DNA of 64,000 nt from Aphanomyces cochlioides (GCA_019828595.1 JAHQRK010000013.1:1395501-1459500), one strand, 5' to 3'; shown: positions 53,002 through 63,113, counted from the stretch's first letter. Made by a program: numbers and translations. The notes: generated from the sequence alone by a model not told the origin.

Positions 53002-54126
53002 TTATTGTAAATCTTTAAAATAATTATTCTCTAATTGACTCATTTGACTCTTATTAAATATTCTTAAATTGTTTTGTGTTTCCCATGTTTCATCACCATC
53101 AGCCCACCTTACAAGATACTTATATTTTCCATTCTTGAGCTTTTTGTGATCCAAAATCTTTTCTGCTTCATATATGTTGCCTTCGGCAACTGGCAATCTA
53201 CGATTGCTTCTATCATTTGCTTTCCCATTGACATCTGTAGTTTGTGCTTGTACTATTTTAACATCATTAACTGGTTTATAAACAACATGATTGTTCTTTA
53301 AACGTAAATGCATCTTTAGATCATCTAACCCTACAAATTCATTTACTGATTTGGAATATTTTGCACCTTCTTTTTGAAATGGAGTCTTTGGTTTCAATTT
53401 GTAACGCACTGTTGAACCAATGGGTATGTTATTCAAAACTTGCTTAGCTACATTTTGGTTATGTTCATTTTCAGAAAACACAACTTTTCCATTCATTTCG
53501 TTTGGTGTCTTATGAAGAGATGAGTGTTCTGTGTCATTATAGTTGGCAATTGCATCGTTGAGATGCTTTTGAGTTAGAACATTGAATATACCATTGTCAT
53601 GCATTTTAGTTAATCTTCCTTTCAACGTTCTAATAAAGCGATTTATCTTTCTTAAGATAGTATGATCACCAGATTCACCTGCGTAGTGACTTATACGCTC
53701 TTTTGTTATCAATTCTTGAACCTGTTTATTCATGAACTCTGATCCATTGTCTGATGTTAGTGAATGCGTTTTATATATAGCAATAAATTCGTTTAACGCT
53801 TTTTTCACTACTGGTGCAGTTTTGTTTTTTAACAGTTTAGCATACCCAATTCGACTGTTAATATTGATTGCAATAAATATTGGCTTCTTCTTCCAGAATG
53901 CTAAATCTATCTGCCATGAATTAGGATTATTACTTGAGATTTTAAACTCAGGAAACTTCTTGGTTTGTGTAGAGTGCTGCTGAATTTCAGTTTGCTTTTT
54001 GTACCAGTCGCGAACATGTTTTAATGTTATAGAACTGTTTATTGCTTTTGCTTTTTTATACAAAGCTTTAGCACTAATAAATCCAGTCCTTGGCGAAAAA
54101 TATAGCTGATTAAATAAATGTTCCAT
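53002..54126 (-). CDS. Polinton RVE-type integrase with C-terminal chromodomain
   Basis: 374 aa from ATG 54126, open throughout. An N-terminal helical region is followed by the rve core with WQIDLAF (Asp74) and LTSDNGSEF (Asp126). The third catalytic position, 36 residues on as in DDx35E enzymes, is Asn162 (RKINRFIRTLKGRL), where Glu or Asp is expected. This should abolish strand transfer. A linker holds the 40-bp repeat in frame (RSNRRLPVAEGNIY). The C-terminus is a chromodomain (YEAEKILDHKK...YLVRWADGDETWE, about residues 318-358). Chromodomain integrases can target chromatin marks, known for other elements. Confidence 0.9.
   Translation of the reverse strand: MEHLFNQLYFSPRTGFISAKALYKKAKAINSSITLKHVRDWYKKQTEIQQHSTQTKKFPEFKISSNNPNSWQIDLAFWKKKPIFIAININSRIGYAKLLKNKTAPVVKKALNEFIAIYKTHSLTSDNGSEFMNKQVQELITKERISHYAGESGDHTILRKINRFIRTLKGRLTKMHDNGIFNVLTQKHLNDAIANYNDTEHSSLHKTPNEMNGKVVFSENEHNQNVAKQVLNNIPIGSTVRYKLKPKTPFQKEGAKYSKSVNEFVGLDDLKMHLRLKNNHVVYKPVNDVKIVQAQTTDVNGKANDRSNRRLPVAEGNIYEAEKILDHKKLKNGKYKYLVRWADGDETWETQNNLRIFNKSQMSQLENNYFKDLQ
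53172..53211 (-). repeat. 40-bp double-hairpin repeat, in-frame copy within the integrase
   Basis: Matches 48882-48921 at 38 of 40 bases, on the opposite strand. It encodes the linker before the chromodomain. GTTGCC/GGCAAC and GCAATC/GATTGC form two stems. Confidence 0.8.
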
Positions 54127-54133
54127 TATATAC

Positions 54134-57100
54134 TTATTGAAATGATACTTTTCTCATAAACTTCAATCTTTTCGTTACTCTCTGCGTTTTAGTGTTAATG
54201 TCGATTGAGCAACATTGAGCTAGATCAAATTCCATTGACTCGCCGTCGAATAATTTCAAATAGGCCTCATATGGATTTTGCTGTAAAAGTGCTCCTGGAA
54301 TACCTTTCATGTGGATATGATGCCCCTCAACATCATTGCCTTCGCATGCTAGAACATCCAAGTATCTTCCCTAGAAAGATAGACTCTTTAGCAAAGACTT
54401 CTCCTTTTGATCCTTCAAGCTCAAAATCACTGTGAAATTGGCCCATTTGCTTTCCAATAAGCTCTCGTCCATATTTGTCGCGGAATGCATCAGCAAGTTT
54501 AGATATTGAATCACGATCAATATGCATTGAGTCAGTGTCCTGATACCAAATATTTGCTTCAATGTCTTCAGCTAGACACATAACTTCATTCATAATGTGT
54601 TTGGAGGAATCAAGAATCTGAACTCCAAGATGTGCTGGCGAGTAATGTTCATAAAGATACTTGTGCTCTTCAAATAAAGCCAAATCATCAGTGATTGGAG
54701 TTCTCGAAATCATCTTGTGAATCTTCTTTTGTGTATGCTCTTTGATTTTGTCAGCTCCTTTCACGAGCAACTTTTCTTTTACGATTGGCTTTTGAATCAA
54801 TTTTCCATAAGCGCTATTGAGTAGTAACTTGATGCCTTCTTGCAGAGGATTGCCTTCCTTCTTCAATTTGAGTCTCTCTTCAAACAATTCCTTCACAACA
54901 TCTACGATTTTAGTGTTAAAACCTTCATTCCAATAGCAACCTTCAATGATTGTGTATTTAACATCTTGGAATTCTACAATATCTTCTAGTGCTTGCTTAC
55001 CAATTATCATTGTCTCACCAGTAATGTCATTTGTAAAATTGCGCGTCCCATCATGTTGAATGCTCAAAAGAGGAAAATTTCGGTATTTGCCAATTGAGTC
55101 AAATCGAACTCGTGCGATGTAATAATCAGCGTTCTCAGGAATAGAATCTTTAAAGTATTTTGCTTTACCTTTTATATAGCCAGGTAATATCGACTGGCCA
55201 GAGGGATATAGTGATACTGCATCAAAATCTGCCAATTGATGTTTAACATGGTGTTTTTTGTTATTTTGAGTCATAACACGTCCTCCGACAATAGCTTGAC
55301 GGATGAAACCAAGTACGATACCATTTTGCTCAAAACATCCGTCAAAGCAACCTTGATTATGTTGGATAGCATAAGCAATAGATGGCATAGACATAAAGCG
55401 ATATACATCAATATTAAAGCGATTGATAAACATCATTCGGAAAGCTTCAAAGCATTTATGTAATACATCAACGTCACGATTGCAGTAATGAATAGCGTAC
55501 TTCTGAATATCAATAAAGTCATCTTTGATAGCATTAATCTTTGTAGCATTAGCAATCATGGCATCTTTGTCTTCAAAAGAGTCAATATCACTAAGTTTCC
55601 ACATAGATTTATAATTATTTTCATTGATCAAGTCATGAGGAAATGATTCTTTTTCAAGGTGAAGGCCTTCGCTCGCGTCTTTGAACATTGACGGTAAATT
55701 AGCTAGTTTGTTATTGATAAAACTCATTGTGCATTTGATAACAATCTCAGAACTCTTATAAAAACAATGAGCTTGTTTTAGACGAGTTCCACATTCAATA
55801 ATGTTGCACTTTTGAGGAAAGCTAGTTACATGTTTCATTAGAAAACGTAAATCAAAGCCAGCATTATGTGCCCAAAGCAAATTATGACTCTTCTCTGGAA
55901 TTGCTTCGAGGAAACGTTCTGTACAATCAAATCCATAGAAATATTGTGTCTCTCCAGTTGAATGCAACTTTCTGAATTTGTATTTTAGGATTTTATAAGA
56001 GATACAGTAGGCAACGTGTTCGCCTTCTTTGGTTACAAGGGTTTCAAAGTCGAAATATATAACGTTGAAGTTGATGATTTCTTCATATTGCTTTTTATAT
56101 TTGTTCATAACTTGATTGAACGGAGATTGACCAAATTTCATTTTACCGTCGACACGGCCAATTTCTCTGAAAGTATCATGACCAAAGTCTTCTTCGCAAA
56201 GTGAATCGACTTTTTGATACTCATTGTTGAGTAGTTTAGGAACATTGCTTTGTGTAATAGGAATAAGTAATTTATCTCTATTGTGATATAGATGAGATAT
56301 TACTTCAAAACTATCGAGAAACTTGATTCGCTTGGAATTGTAAGATACTCTTCCATTATGAAGAACGAACTCAGTTGATCCTTCTTGTTTTACAAGTTCT
56401 GGATTGTTAAGAGAAGTCAAGGTAATGTTAGTTTGCTTAATAGCAAAAACATGTTTTGGAGTCACACCTAAATTAATTACGTTCTTGCTATATGGACCGT
56501 AGTTATTGATATTGTAACTTTTAACTCCGTCATTATTCTTATACGTCTTGACAGTTAAACGCAATTTGAACTTCTCCGCAATCTTGTTGAACAAATTAGT
56601 TGTACTACCTGAATGGAACATGATTTGCTTAATCTTGTTTACGACAACTTTAGAGACCCCGGCTTGTTCGAGAGCATACAAAAAACATGGAATCTCAGAT
56701 GCTTTAGGAAGTCCATTTGGCGATTCAGGATACACTTGAAATTGATCAAGCATGTAGTCAGCTTTCGTCATATAACGAAAAAAGTTTTTTCGCGAAGATC
56801 TTGATTGCTTGGGATCTTTAATCCACTCTAAAGTTACCATTGTCGTAGGTAAAATGTGAAGATCAACGTCTACACCCGATGTATATTCATTTTGAGCTGT
56901 GACAAAAAGCTCGTCAATGCTTACTTGATGGGAATTTAAGTGATATGTTCTAAGAGTGGAGCCATCGTCATCAAGAAAATTAACCAAAAGGCTCTTGTCT
57001 GCTGGAGCGTGTATGTTGTGACGAATACGTTTGAATTGATCAAGCAAGATGGTTATTGTTTGATATCTGTTAATTTTCTTTAGAGCTTTCAAGTCATTTA

Positions 57101-57302
57101 GTTGCGATTTAGCTTTAGACATATTATAAATCGAGGCAATTTTGACTTGAGCAGCATCTTGACGTTTTGGGCGGTTAAGAATTTCTTTAATTTGCGATGC
57201 TTTCATATTCCACGATACTGGAAGACCTAGCGCTTTAGCTTGTTGGTAGATGACTGATTTGGCTCTAGTTGCTTCGATAGCATTACTGGTTTTGGTAGAC
57301 AT
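54134..57302 (-). pseudogene. Protein-primed-type family B DNA polymerase, C-terminal frameshift
   Basis: ATG 57302. The first 989 codons are open. A SAP-like helix pair (QQAKALGLPVSWNMKASQI) is N-terminal. Exonuclease motifs: YFDFETL (Asp418/Glu420), WAHNAGFDLRF (Asn480/Asp484), YAIHYCNRDVDVL (Tyr602/Asp610). Polymerase motifs: ADFDAVSLYPS (A, Asp692), KLLLNSAYGK (B) and YQDTDSMHID (C, Asp922). Near 54345 the frame shifts and the last about 70 codons (LACEGNDVEGHHIH onward) lie in 54361-54134. Loss of this C-terminal thumb region probably impairs activity, though all catalytic motifs precede it. The spacer 8 bp before the integrase gene suggests co-expression. Confidence 0.9.
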
Positions 57303-57438
57303 TATTTTTCAGATCTATATGTAAACATAAATTACTTCAAGATCAAATTGTTTTTCTTGAAGATGTATATTAGTGGATTTAAAAAAAATGATATCATATA
57401 GAAATCTGACATTTTTTTAACCTTGAGGTAGTTAATTA

Positions 57439-57603
57439 TTAAATATCTGAAACACAAATCTGCATGAATAGGTTGATTTCTTTTTTGTAACGATTCCGGG
57501 CATTGATTTTATCCAAGATATGTCTTTGATTTTTGTAATAGTAGTCATGATTTACCTTAACTCTTGGCTTTTTGTCTTCTGGTGATTTTTTTGGTGGAGC
57601 CAT
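57439..57603 (-). CDS. Small basic Polinton ORF (54 aa)
   Basis: ATG 57603 (MAPPKKSPEDKKPRVKV), stop at 57439. The first third is a Lys/Pro-rich nuclear-localisation-like stretch. The rest is helical and basic. It lies between the polymerase and the right TIR on the same strand. A terminal-protein or DNA-binding role would be a guess. Not recognised. Confidence 0.45.
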   Translation of the reverse strand: MAPPKKSPEDKKPRVKVNHDYYYKNQRHILDKINARNRYKKEINLFMQICVSDI

Positions 57604-57687
57604 TTGCTATTGATTTTCCAATCTTGTTACTAGTGTACTATAAGATTTATAATTCAAGACTAAATTAATAACTAAATTGAGATATGC

Positions 57688-57713
57688 AAAATACTCTGAG
57701 GGATGAGTATTTT
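57688..57713. repeat. 9-bp-stem hairpin at the inner edge of the right TIR
   Basis: AAAATACTC (57688-57696) pairs with GAGTATTTT (57705-57713) around an 8-base loop, exactly where similarity with the left TIR ends. Confidence 0.6.
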
Positions 57714-57923
57714 GACTTTGGATCGTTTGGGGGGTGTATTTTGGGTTTTTGTTGCACTTTGTCCCTTGAGAAGTACTTGCTGATCCGCATTGCGTTCATA
57801 TGTCTTATGGAGATGCTTTTTGATGGTGTGAAATGATCTGATTACCATGATGGATAATTGTTGCTGCTTGTCGTTGTAGGTTTTGTGGGGTAGGGTTACG
57901 AAATACCTTTAGTAGCTATTACT
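57709..57923 (-). repeat. Polinton right terminal inverted repeat
   Basis: 215 bp. Its complement aligns with 42314-42513, with small indels. Ends ...CTATTACT. Confidence 0.9.
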
Positions 57924-57929
57924 CATGCC
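57924..57929. repeat. Polinton target-site duplication, right copy (CATGCC)
   Basis: Identical to 42308-42313. Confidence 0.9.
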
Positions 57930-58003
57930 ACGGTAGACGACATTTCGAGCCAGCTGAGCTATACGCTTCTCGCTGCATAGTTCATTTTTCAACTTGGCAA
58001 GCC

Positions 58004-58438
58004 ATGACCGAATGTCTCTTCTACAAGTGTCGAAACCCAGTCGAGGCTGGCAAAACCAAGTGCTCGTTCCACCGCAATCGCAGTAAATGCACAGCGCCGC
58101 AGTGTCGAAGCCAAGCGTACGCGCGAGGCTTTTGTGTCCGCCACGGAGCCAGAAAAGAATGCAAAATGGAAGGATGTAGCCATTACCGACGAGCGGGTGG
58201 TTACTGTGCAAGACATACCACTCCAAAACAAACAACTCCAGTGATAGCCCCACTCCAGCCACCTGCTGCAGCCTACACTCAATCGAAAGGCGACGTGTTT
58301 GTCTTTGAATGCGGCACGCCAACGTCGCCATCGTGGCTTGATGCAATTGACTGGTCCGTGGCTCTCATGCCTCATGCTCCTCGAAGAAACGACGCGAAGC
58401 GACGGCGCGAATGGATTCGAATGGCCACCAATGAGTGA
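58004..58438 (+). CDS. Three-knuckle CX4CX9-10CX2H protein immediately beside the Polinton
   Basis: ATG 58004 starts MTECLFYKC. Knuckles: CLFYKC...CSFH, CTAPQC(RSQAYARGF)CVRH and CKMEGC(SHYRRAGGY)CARH. The C-terminal motif is SWLDAIDWSVALM, as in the 20130 gene, followed by a basic tail (RRNDAKRRREW). The Polinton target duplication ends only 74 bp upstream of the ATG, so the native promoter was displaced by 15.6 kb and now the right TIR lies upstream. The ORF is intact; whether it is expressed is unknown. Confidence 0.85.
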   Translation: MTECLFYKCRNPVEAGKTKCSFHRNRSKCTAPQCRSQAYARGFCVRHGARKECKMEGCSHYRRAGGYCARHTTPKQTTPVIAPLQPPAAAYTQSKGDVFVFECGTPTSPSWLDAIDWSVALMPHAPRRNDAKRRREWIRMATNE

Positions 58439-59565
58439 GATGACAGCCTCGCCGGACTTGGAGTTCTCCAGCACACCGCCGACAAACTCAGCACTCTGTG
58501 TAACCTTTTGAACCGATCCAAACCAGAGAGGTTCATAATTTATTGTTTTCGCATCGTGCATTTGTGTTTTGATGCGGGCAAAGCAACGAGAACGAATGAA
58601 TTCAACTTTGATCGTGTTGTCATTGATATTTCAGCAGTCGGTAGTCTTGCTCCTTTTCTTGGGTTGGACAAGCATCTCAATGCTCTTCATGCAGTCTAAT
58701 AACTCGACTTTGAGCCTTGTCCGTTGCAAAACGCCGTAATATGAGGCTAGGAGTTGTTGCATCCGATTGATGGACAGACGGTTGTATATCAATTTCATTG
58801 ACATCTAAAGTCAATTTCTTCCGTTTTGGCCATAAACACACCTGGATATCACACATGGAACGTCCATCAACAAGATCAACACTTAGAGCGTATCGCAAAA
58901 CAAGTTAGGTATTGACAACGCACAGGTCAAACAAACTTACAACAAAAATTAATGTCTTTGATCACTTATTCGAGATTGAAAACATCAATCCCATTGTGAG
59001 CTACCTTTAAATTCACTCCTTGACTGTGAGGGAATCGACTGCGAGACAACTCCACTGGACCACATCGTCGTCAAGACTTTCAGTTCAAAACACTTGGCCA
59101 CGTCTGGATCCAACCATGAAATCCACTGGACTGAACATGACGATCAAGTTATCCAGATGTCTTTGATATCCACCCAAAATCACTTGCAGCATGCACTTGG
59201 CATCGTAGTCGCAATCACGCAGCACATTGTCGCCATATCCGAAAGAAATCGAATCTTCATATTGGTCCAATGTGATTGGTCAAATTATGAAACCGCCATC
59301 TATTTATAAGTTTGACTGAAAGGTTTCACCAAAAATAGAAAAAAGAATACTGTCTGGTTCACCATCCAACCTGGTTAACTCGATCAAAACTAGCAAAACA
59401 TTTAGAGAAAGCACGGCGGAATGTCAAGGGACATCCAGGCTTGGAGGTTTGGACTCCTACACAAGAACAAGAATGAGACCTTCCACCTTGAGCTGGATGC
59501 ATGCGACTGCGTGCACGTACAAGTCGAGCAATGAACAAGGGCGTACCTCGTCTGTAGATTGCGAT
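58439..59565. other. No gene seen between convergent knuckle genes
   Basis: Short ORFs only, nothing recognised. Confidence 0.4.
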
Positions 59566-60117
59566 TCAGCCATCGCATTGAAGACTCATCGATTCGTCGA
59601 AATCTCGCGTCAAGTCGCTCAGAATCGCCCAGTCCAATGCATCCCGAGCGGCCAGATGATGCGGGCCAGATTTATCAGCTTTGAGCGGCTCAACGTCGAC
59701 TCGACGTTGTTTTGAGCGCCGTCGAGGGGGAGCGTCGATGTTTTGATCAACGTGTCGAGCACAAAAAGCCCCCACTCGAGCATGCGACGTACATCCACTG
59801 GCTCTGCAGAAACGTCCCCCGCCGTGGCGAACACATTTGCCCCTCGCATGGGGTTGTTTGTCGCACCCTTCGACGTCGCACCGCTTCTTTCGATGGTCCT
59901 GTGCGTGACGTGAACAGTACGGCCCGACGCGACGATTCTGTTGACATGTCTCCATGATACACCGTTTCTTGGCGCCGTGGCGAACACAATGGCCTCGGGC
60001 GTACGCTTGATTTAGACAATCGGGCTCGATGCATTTTGTTCGATTGCGGTGGAATTGGCATTTGGACGATCCCGGTTGTGCTGCGGTCGTGCATTCGCTA
60101 AAGATACACTTGATCAT
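59566..60117 (-). CDS. Five-knuckle CX4CX9-10CX2H protein
   Basis: The ATG at 60117 (MIKCIFSEC) aligns with paralogue starts. The frame is open further upstream but that part is unlike the family. All five knuckles are intact: CIFSEC...CQFH, CIEPDC(LNQAYARGH)CVRH, CIMETC(QQNRRVGPY)CSRH, CDVEGC(DKQPHARGK)CVRH and CRASGC(TSHARVGAF)CARH. A basic nuclear-localisation-like stretch (PPRRRSKQRR) precedes the C-terminal DWAILSDLTRD motif. It is the undamaged counterpart of the gene at 38416. 183 aa. Confidence 0.85.
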   Translation of the reverse strand: MIKCIFSECTTAAQPGSSKCQFHRNRTKCIEPDCLNQAYARGHCVRHGAKKRCIMETCQQNRRVGPYCSRHAQDHRKKRCDVEGCDKQPHARGKCVRHGGGRFCRASGCTSHARVGAFCARHVDQNIDAPPRRRSKQRRVDVEPLKADKSGPHHLAARDALDWAILSDLTRDFDESMSLQCDG

Positions 60118-61014
60118 GCGCTCAAATTGGAAAATGCATTTTTGTTCCATGGCTCTCGTGCGTTGATTACTTCCACGGGTCTGTCCCATGCAGCAACGCA
60201 TGTGTGGAGATCATACCACCGTCCTTCAAATCCTTTCGCGTGGCTCAATGAGGACGCACGAAACCAGCTCTCATGACGTCGTCTCCAAGATTGGCATTTC
60301 ACATTAGCTCCTCAAAGCATGAAATCAAATACTAGTATCGACCAACATGCTCACCATGGATTTTCAAGTAGATTTCGTAAAAATTACAATAAAATACTTA
60401 GAGCGAAAAATAGATAAAAGTCGATAAAGTTTATCCTGCCGAGATTGAAAAGTCACAGGGCAGAGAACAATACCTTCAAGCGATAAGCATTAACTGTAAA
60501 ATATAATATTGTTGATTTGATACGAATTTCCAGACCCCGTTCAATCGAATCACGCCGGCGGATCGATTCACCAATCGACGCCATTGGCTAATAAATATTT
60601 TGGGCGATTTTGATTGGCTGAATAAAAAATTAAAGAAAGCACAGTTCCCATGAGAGAAAGTACTGTTCTAATTTTCATTCATCCAATGTATTGGCGCGAT
60701 TGGAGATTGATACAAAAACGAATCCAAATTGGGAAATTTCTAGCGAATCCACAATACTAACGTTATTGTCTTTTTCACTGAAATTTGTATTTTTGACTAA
60801 AAATTGAAATATTCTCAAATACTATTCAGGTATAGTAAGTTCAAGTGTAACATGAAATTACATTCAATAAAGTAAAGTTTTGAATTTGTGTTTTTGTCAA
60901 GAAGACAAATACTCGATTCTGATTGGCTATCGATTTCAAATAGATTTGGAAAAATTGATACATTTTTCACCCCGCTCACAATTTAGAGTGTAAATAACAA
61001 TACTGTACTATTAA
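60118..61014. other. AT-rich spacer with recurrent GATTGGCT words
   Basis: No ORF supported. TGATTGGCT occurs at about 60611 and 60913 beside CGATT-rich inverted words, perhaps a degraded MITE. Confidence 0.35.
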
Positions 61015-61016
61015 TA

Positions 61017-63111
61017 CTCCCTCCGTCCCACAAAAATGGAGCGAATCAGAAAATTGGCGAACCCCTCCTTTGAATAAAAATACCGCTGACCACGAAACTT
61101 TATAATTGTTGATAAGCTTTAAAAGGTTGTAACGTTACATCTAGCCAATAATATTGCTCAAAATATGTGTCGCAAATACAACCGAAACTCATCTGGGGCC
61201 AATTCTGACAGCGCCAAACGATTCAGGAGGGGGGTTTACCTCGAGAACCCTCCTGCTGCGCCACACAACTCTTCACACTATCTACAAGTGCCACGATCGG
61301 TAAGTATACTTCTATTCATTCATGCAAATGACATCTACTCCAGATTCAGCCAAGGCGGACATCATGTCTTCACTGGACTCATCATTCAAGGCGATTTCTT
61401 CAAGAAGGTTGGCCAATTCGTCGACGATTCGCGCCTCGCTCACCTCATTTGCTAGTTCCTGCTCCAGTTTCTCGCAGTCGGCATCGCACAGCTTTGCAGT
61501 GGCAGCTCGGAACACCTCTGCAGGGACCATTAGGCTTGTCGGGAGGCGGCCAAGTCGAGATTGCATTTCTTTCGAAAGGTGGGGTATCTTGTACGTGTTG
61601 TCGCCGAAACACTTCATCGTTTCCAGTAGGCAGCTTTGTAAAGTAATGAACGTGTGATTCAGTCTCTCATATGCGTATTCATCATAAGCGCACAAGACGT
61701 TGTCGATCAGTCCTTGAATTGAGTGTGCTCGCTTCCGATGCTGGAGCGACTGCAGCGCGGCGAAGAAACCAAGGTCTAGGATGTTGGTATCGGGTGAGTT
61801 TGGGGGCTGCGGCGCCAGGGAGAAGTTCCAACCACTTGTCTTGTAGGCATTGAAGACCCTCGTCAATTCAGCATCATTGATGGAGACATGAGAGCGGGCA
61901 TTGTCATGTTGCAAGAGAACTGTGCGCTCGCGTGTTGGCCACTTGGTCACGATTGATGGGAGGACTTTGTCAATGAGGTACGAGCGGTAAAGTTCTTTTG
62001 TGACACTGAGAGTTTTCAGTTCGATGGAGCCGGCAGGTCGATTGGCACTACTTCGCTTCGCTGGTTCTTCTTGCACAAACGGCCAGGTCCCGATCTTTCC
62101 ATCCCACCATTGACCAGAGTCTTCAATATATCTTGGCCGCGCTACCGCACTCAAGAACATCACCTTTGTGATGAACCGTTTGCTCTTACACCTACGCTCT
62201 GGCTCCCTTTCCCCCGGTACAAGATAGTAGGTTTTCGTCTCCCTTGTCAGGTAGAACCATTTTTCGTCTAAATGGACGTACTCATGCATATCGCGTAGCT
62301 CGAAGTTGGATTTTACAAACCGCAAGGCAAACTGCATACGCATATACTTGTTTGCTTCTGTCAGGCTGGGCTTTATCGCGTTGGTGTGAGCTCTAAAGAT
62401 TCCTTGCTTTAGATAGCGATGAAGTGAACCGCGGCTTATTCCTAACATAACTTGAGAGACTCAAATCAACCGATTTACCTGTCTTCTCCGCGATTAGCCT
62501 TAGGTTTGTTCGCTCAGCAATAGGTACACGCAATATCTTTTCCTTAACCTGCTCAGCTGTGAAGGGTTTCTTACGTCCCACACGACCACGCTTCATGTTT
62601 GACACTGACACTCTCATGTTGCCATCAGCAACGCCTTGCTGTTTTGCTCGAGCCAAAACTTTTCGAATTGTGCTTTGATGGCAGCCATATTTCGATGCCA
62701 ATACCTGGCTAAATCCTTTTGGAAGCCTTGCCATGTAGCCATTTTTGCTTTCCAGAAGAACTTCCCTCAGGATTGCATCGCGCTCTTCATTCGTTAGGTC
62801 TCGTCTTCCTGTTCCCATCGTCAATGGTGTCGATACATAGAAATGTTTGTCACTAAAGTGAAAGAGTGAATGTTTTATATTAAGTTTTGTATCAACTTTT
62901 TGACTGGCCATTTCATCGGTGTTGATGAACGTTTTCCCGCTTTGCTCGCATCAATCAGAAGCTTTGGGCGCGCTTTGTTCGATTATCCAATCAGATCGTG
63001 GATTTACGAGCAAGGATGGGTGATTTTTTCGTTTGATGGTTTTGAAGAAATATTATAGTTTGTCATGTAAACCCTCCCGAAACTCGCTCCATTTTTGTGG
63101 GACGGAGGGAG
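61017..63111. mobile_element. Element F: mariner-like transposon with Stowaway-type TIRs
   Basis: Perfect inverted repeats CTCCCTCCGTCCCACAAAAATGGAGCGA (left from 61017; right complement ends at 63111, at least 26 identical bases) are flanked by TA at 61015-61016 and 63112-63113. A two-part transposase gene fills the element on the minus strand. The CTCCCTCCGTCCCA terminus is the consensus known from plant mariner-like elements and Stowaway MITEs. The total length of 2,095 bp is normal for a mariner element. Confidence 0.95.
61312..62911 (-). pseudogene. Mariner-like DDE transposase of element F, one frameshift
   Basis: The N-terminal frame (62911-62393; best ATG 62818 MGTGRRDLTNEE) contains a HTH region (GFSQVLASKYGCHQSTIRKV) and an Arg/Lys-rich linker. 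It ends with IAEKTGKS, after which the frame shifts near 62455. The second frame continues with GISRGSLHRYL, HLDEKWFYLTR (first D), LLQHDNARSH (second D) and NSPDTNILDLGFF (third D). A long helical C-terminus ends at 61312. All three catalytic residues are present, so a single small indel inactivates an otherwise complete gene. Confidence 0.9.
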
Positions 63112-63113
63112 TA

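Larger units (their letters stand above)
42314..57923. mobile_element. Complete Polinton/Maverick element, 15.6 kb
   Basis: Both inverted terminal repeats, the AGT...ACT ends and a perfect 6-bp duplication are present. The element encodes PolB, RVE-type integrase, A32-type ATPase, major and minor capsid proteins, fibre, GIY-YIG nuclease and accessory genes. The core (about 43.8-57.7 kb) is clearly more AT-rich than the flanking DNA, whereas 42.5-43.7 kb is host-like. Plus-strand genes (capsid, ATPase, penton) occupy the left half and minus-strand genes (replication and integration) the right. Most core genes carry a frameshift or stop, so this copy cannot make virions unaided. Confidence 0.95.

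Noticed and set aside
57989..58561. 190-codon minus-strand ORF
   Set aside because: Antisense shadow of the knuckle gene at 58004.
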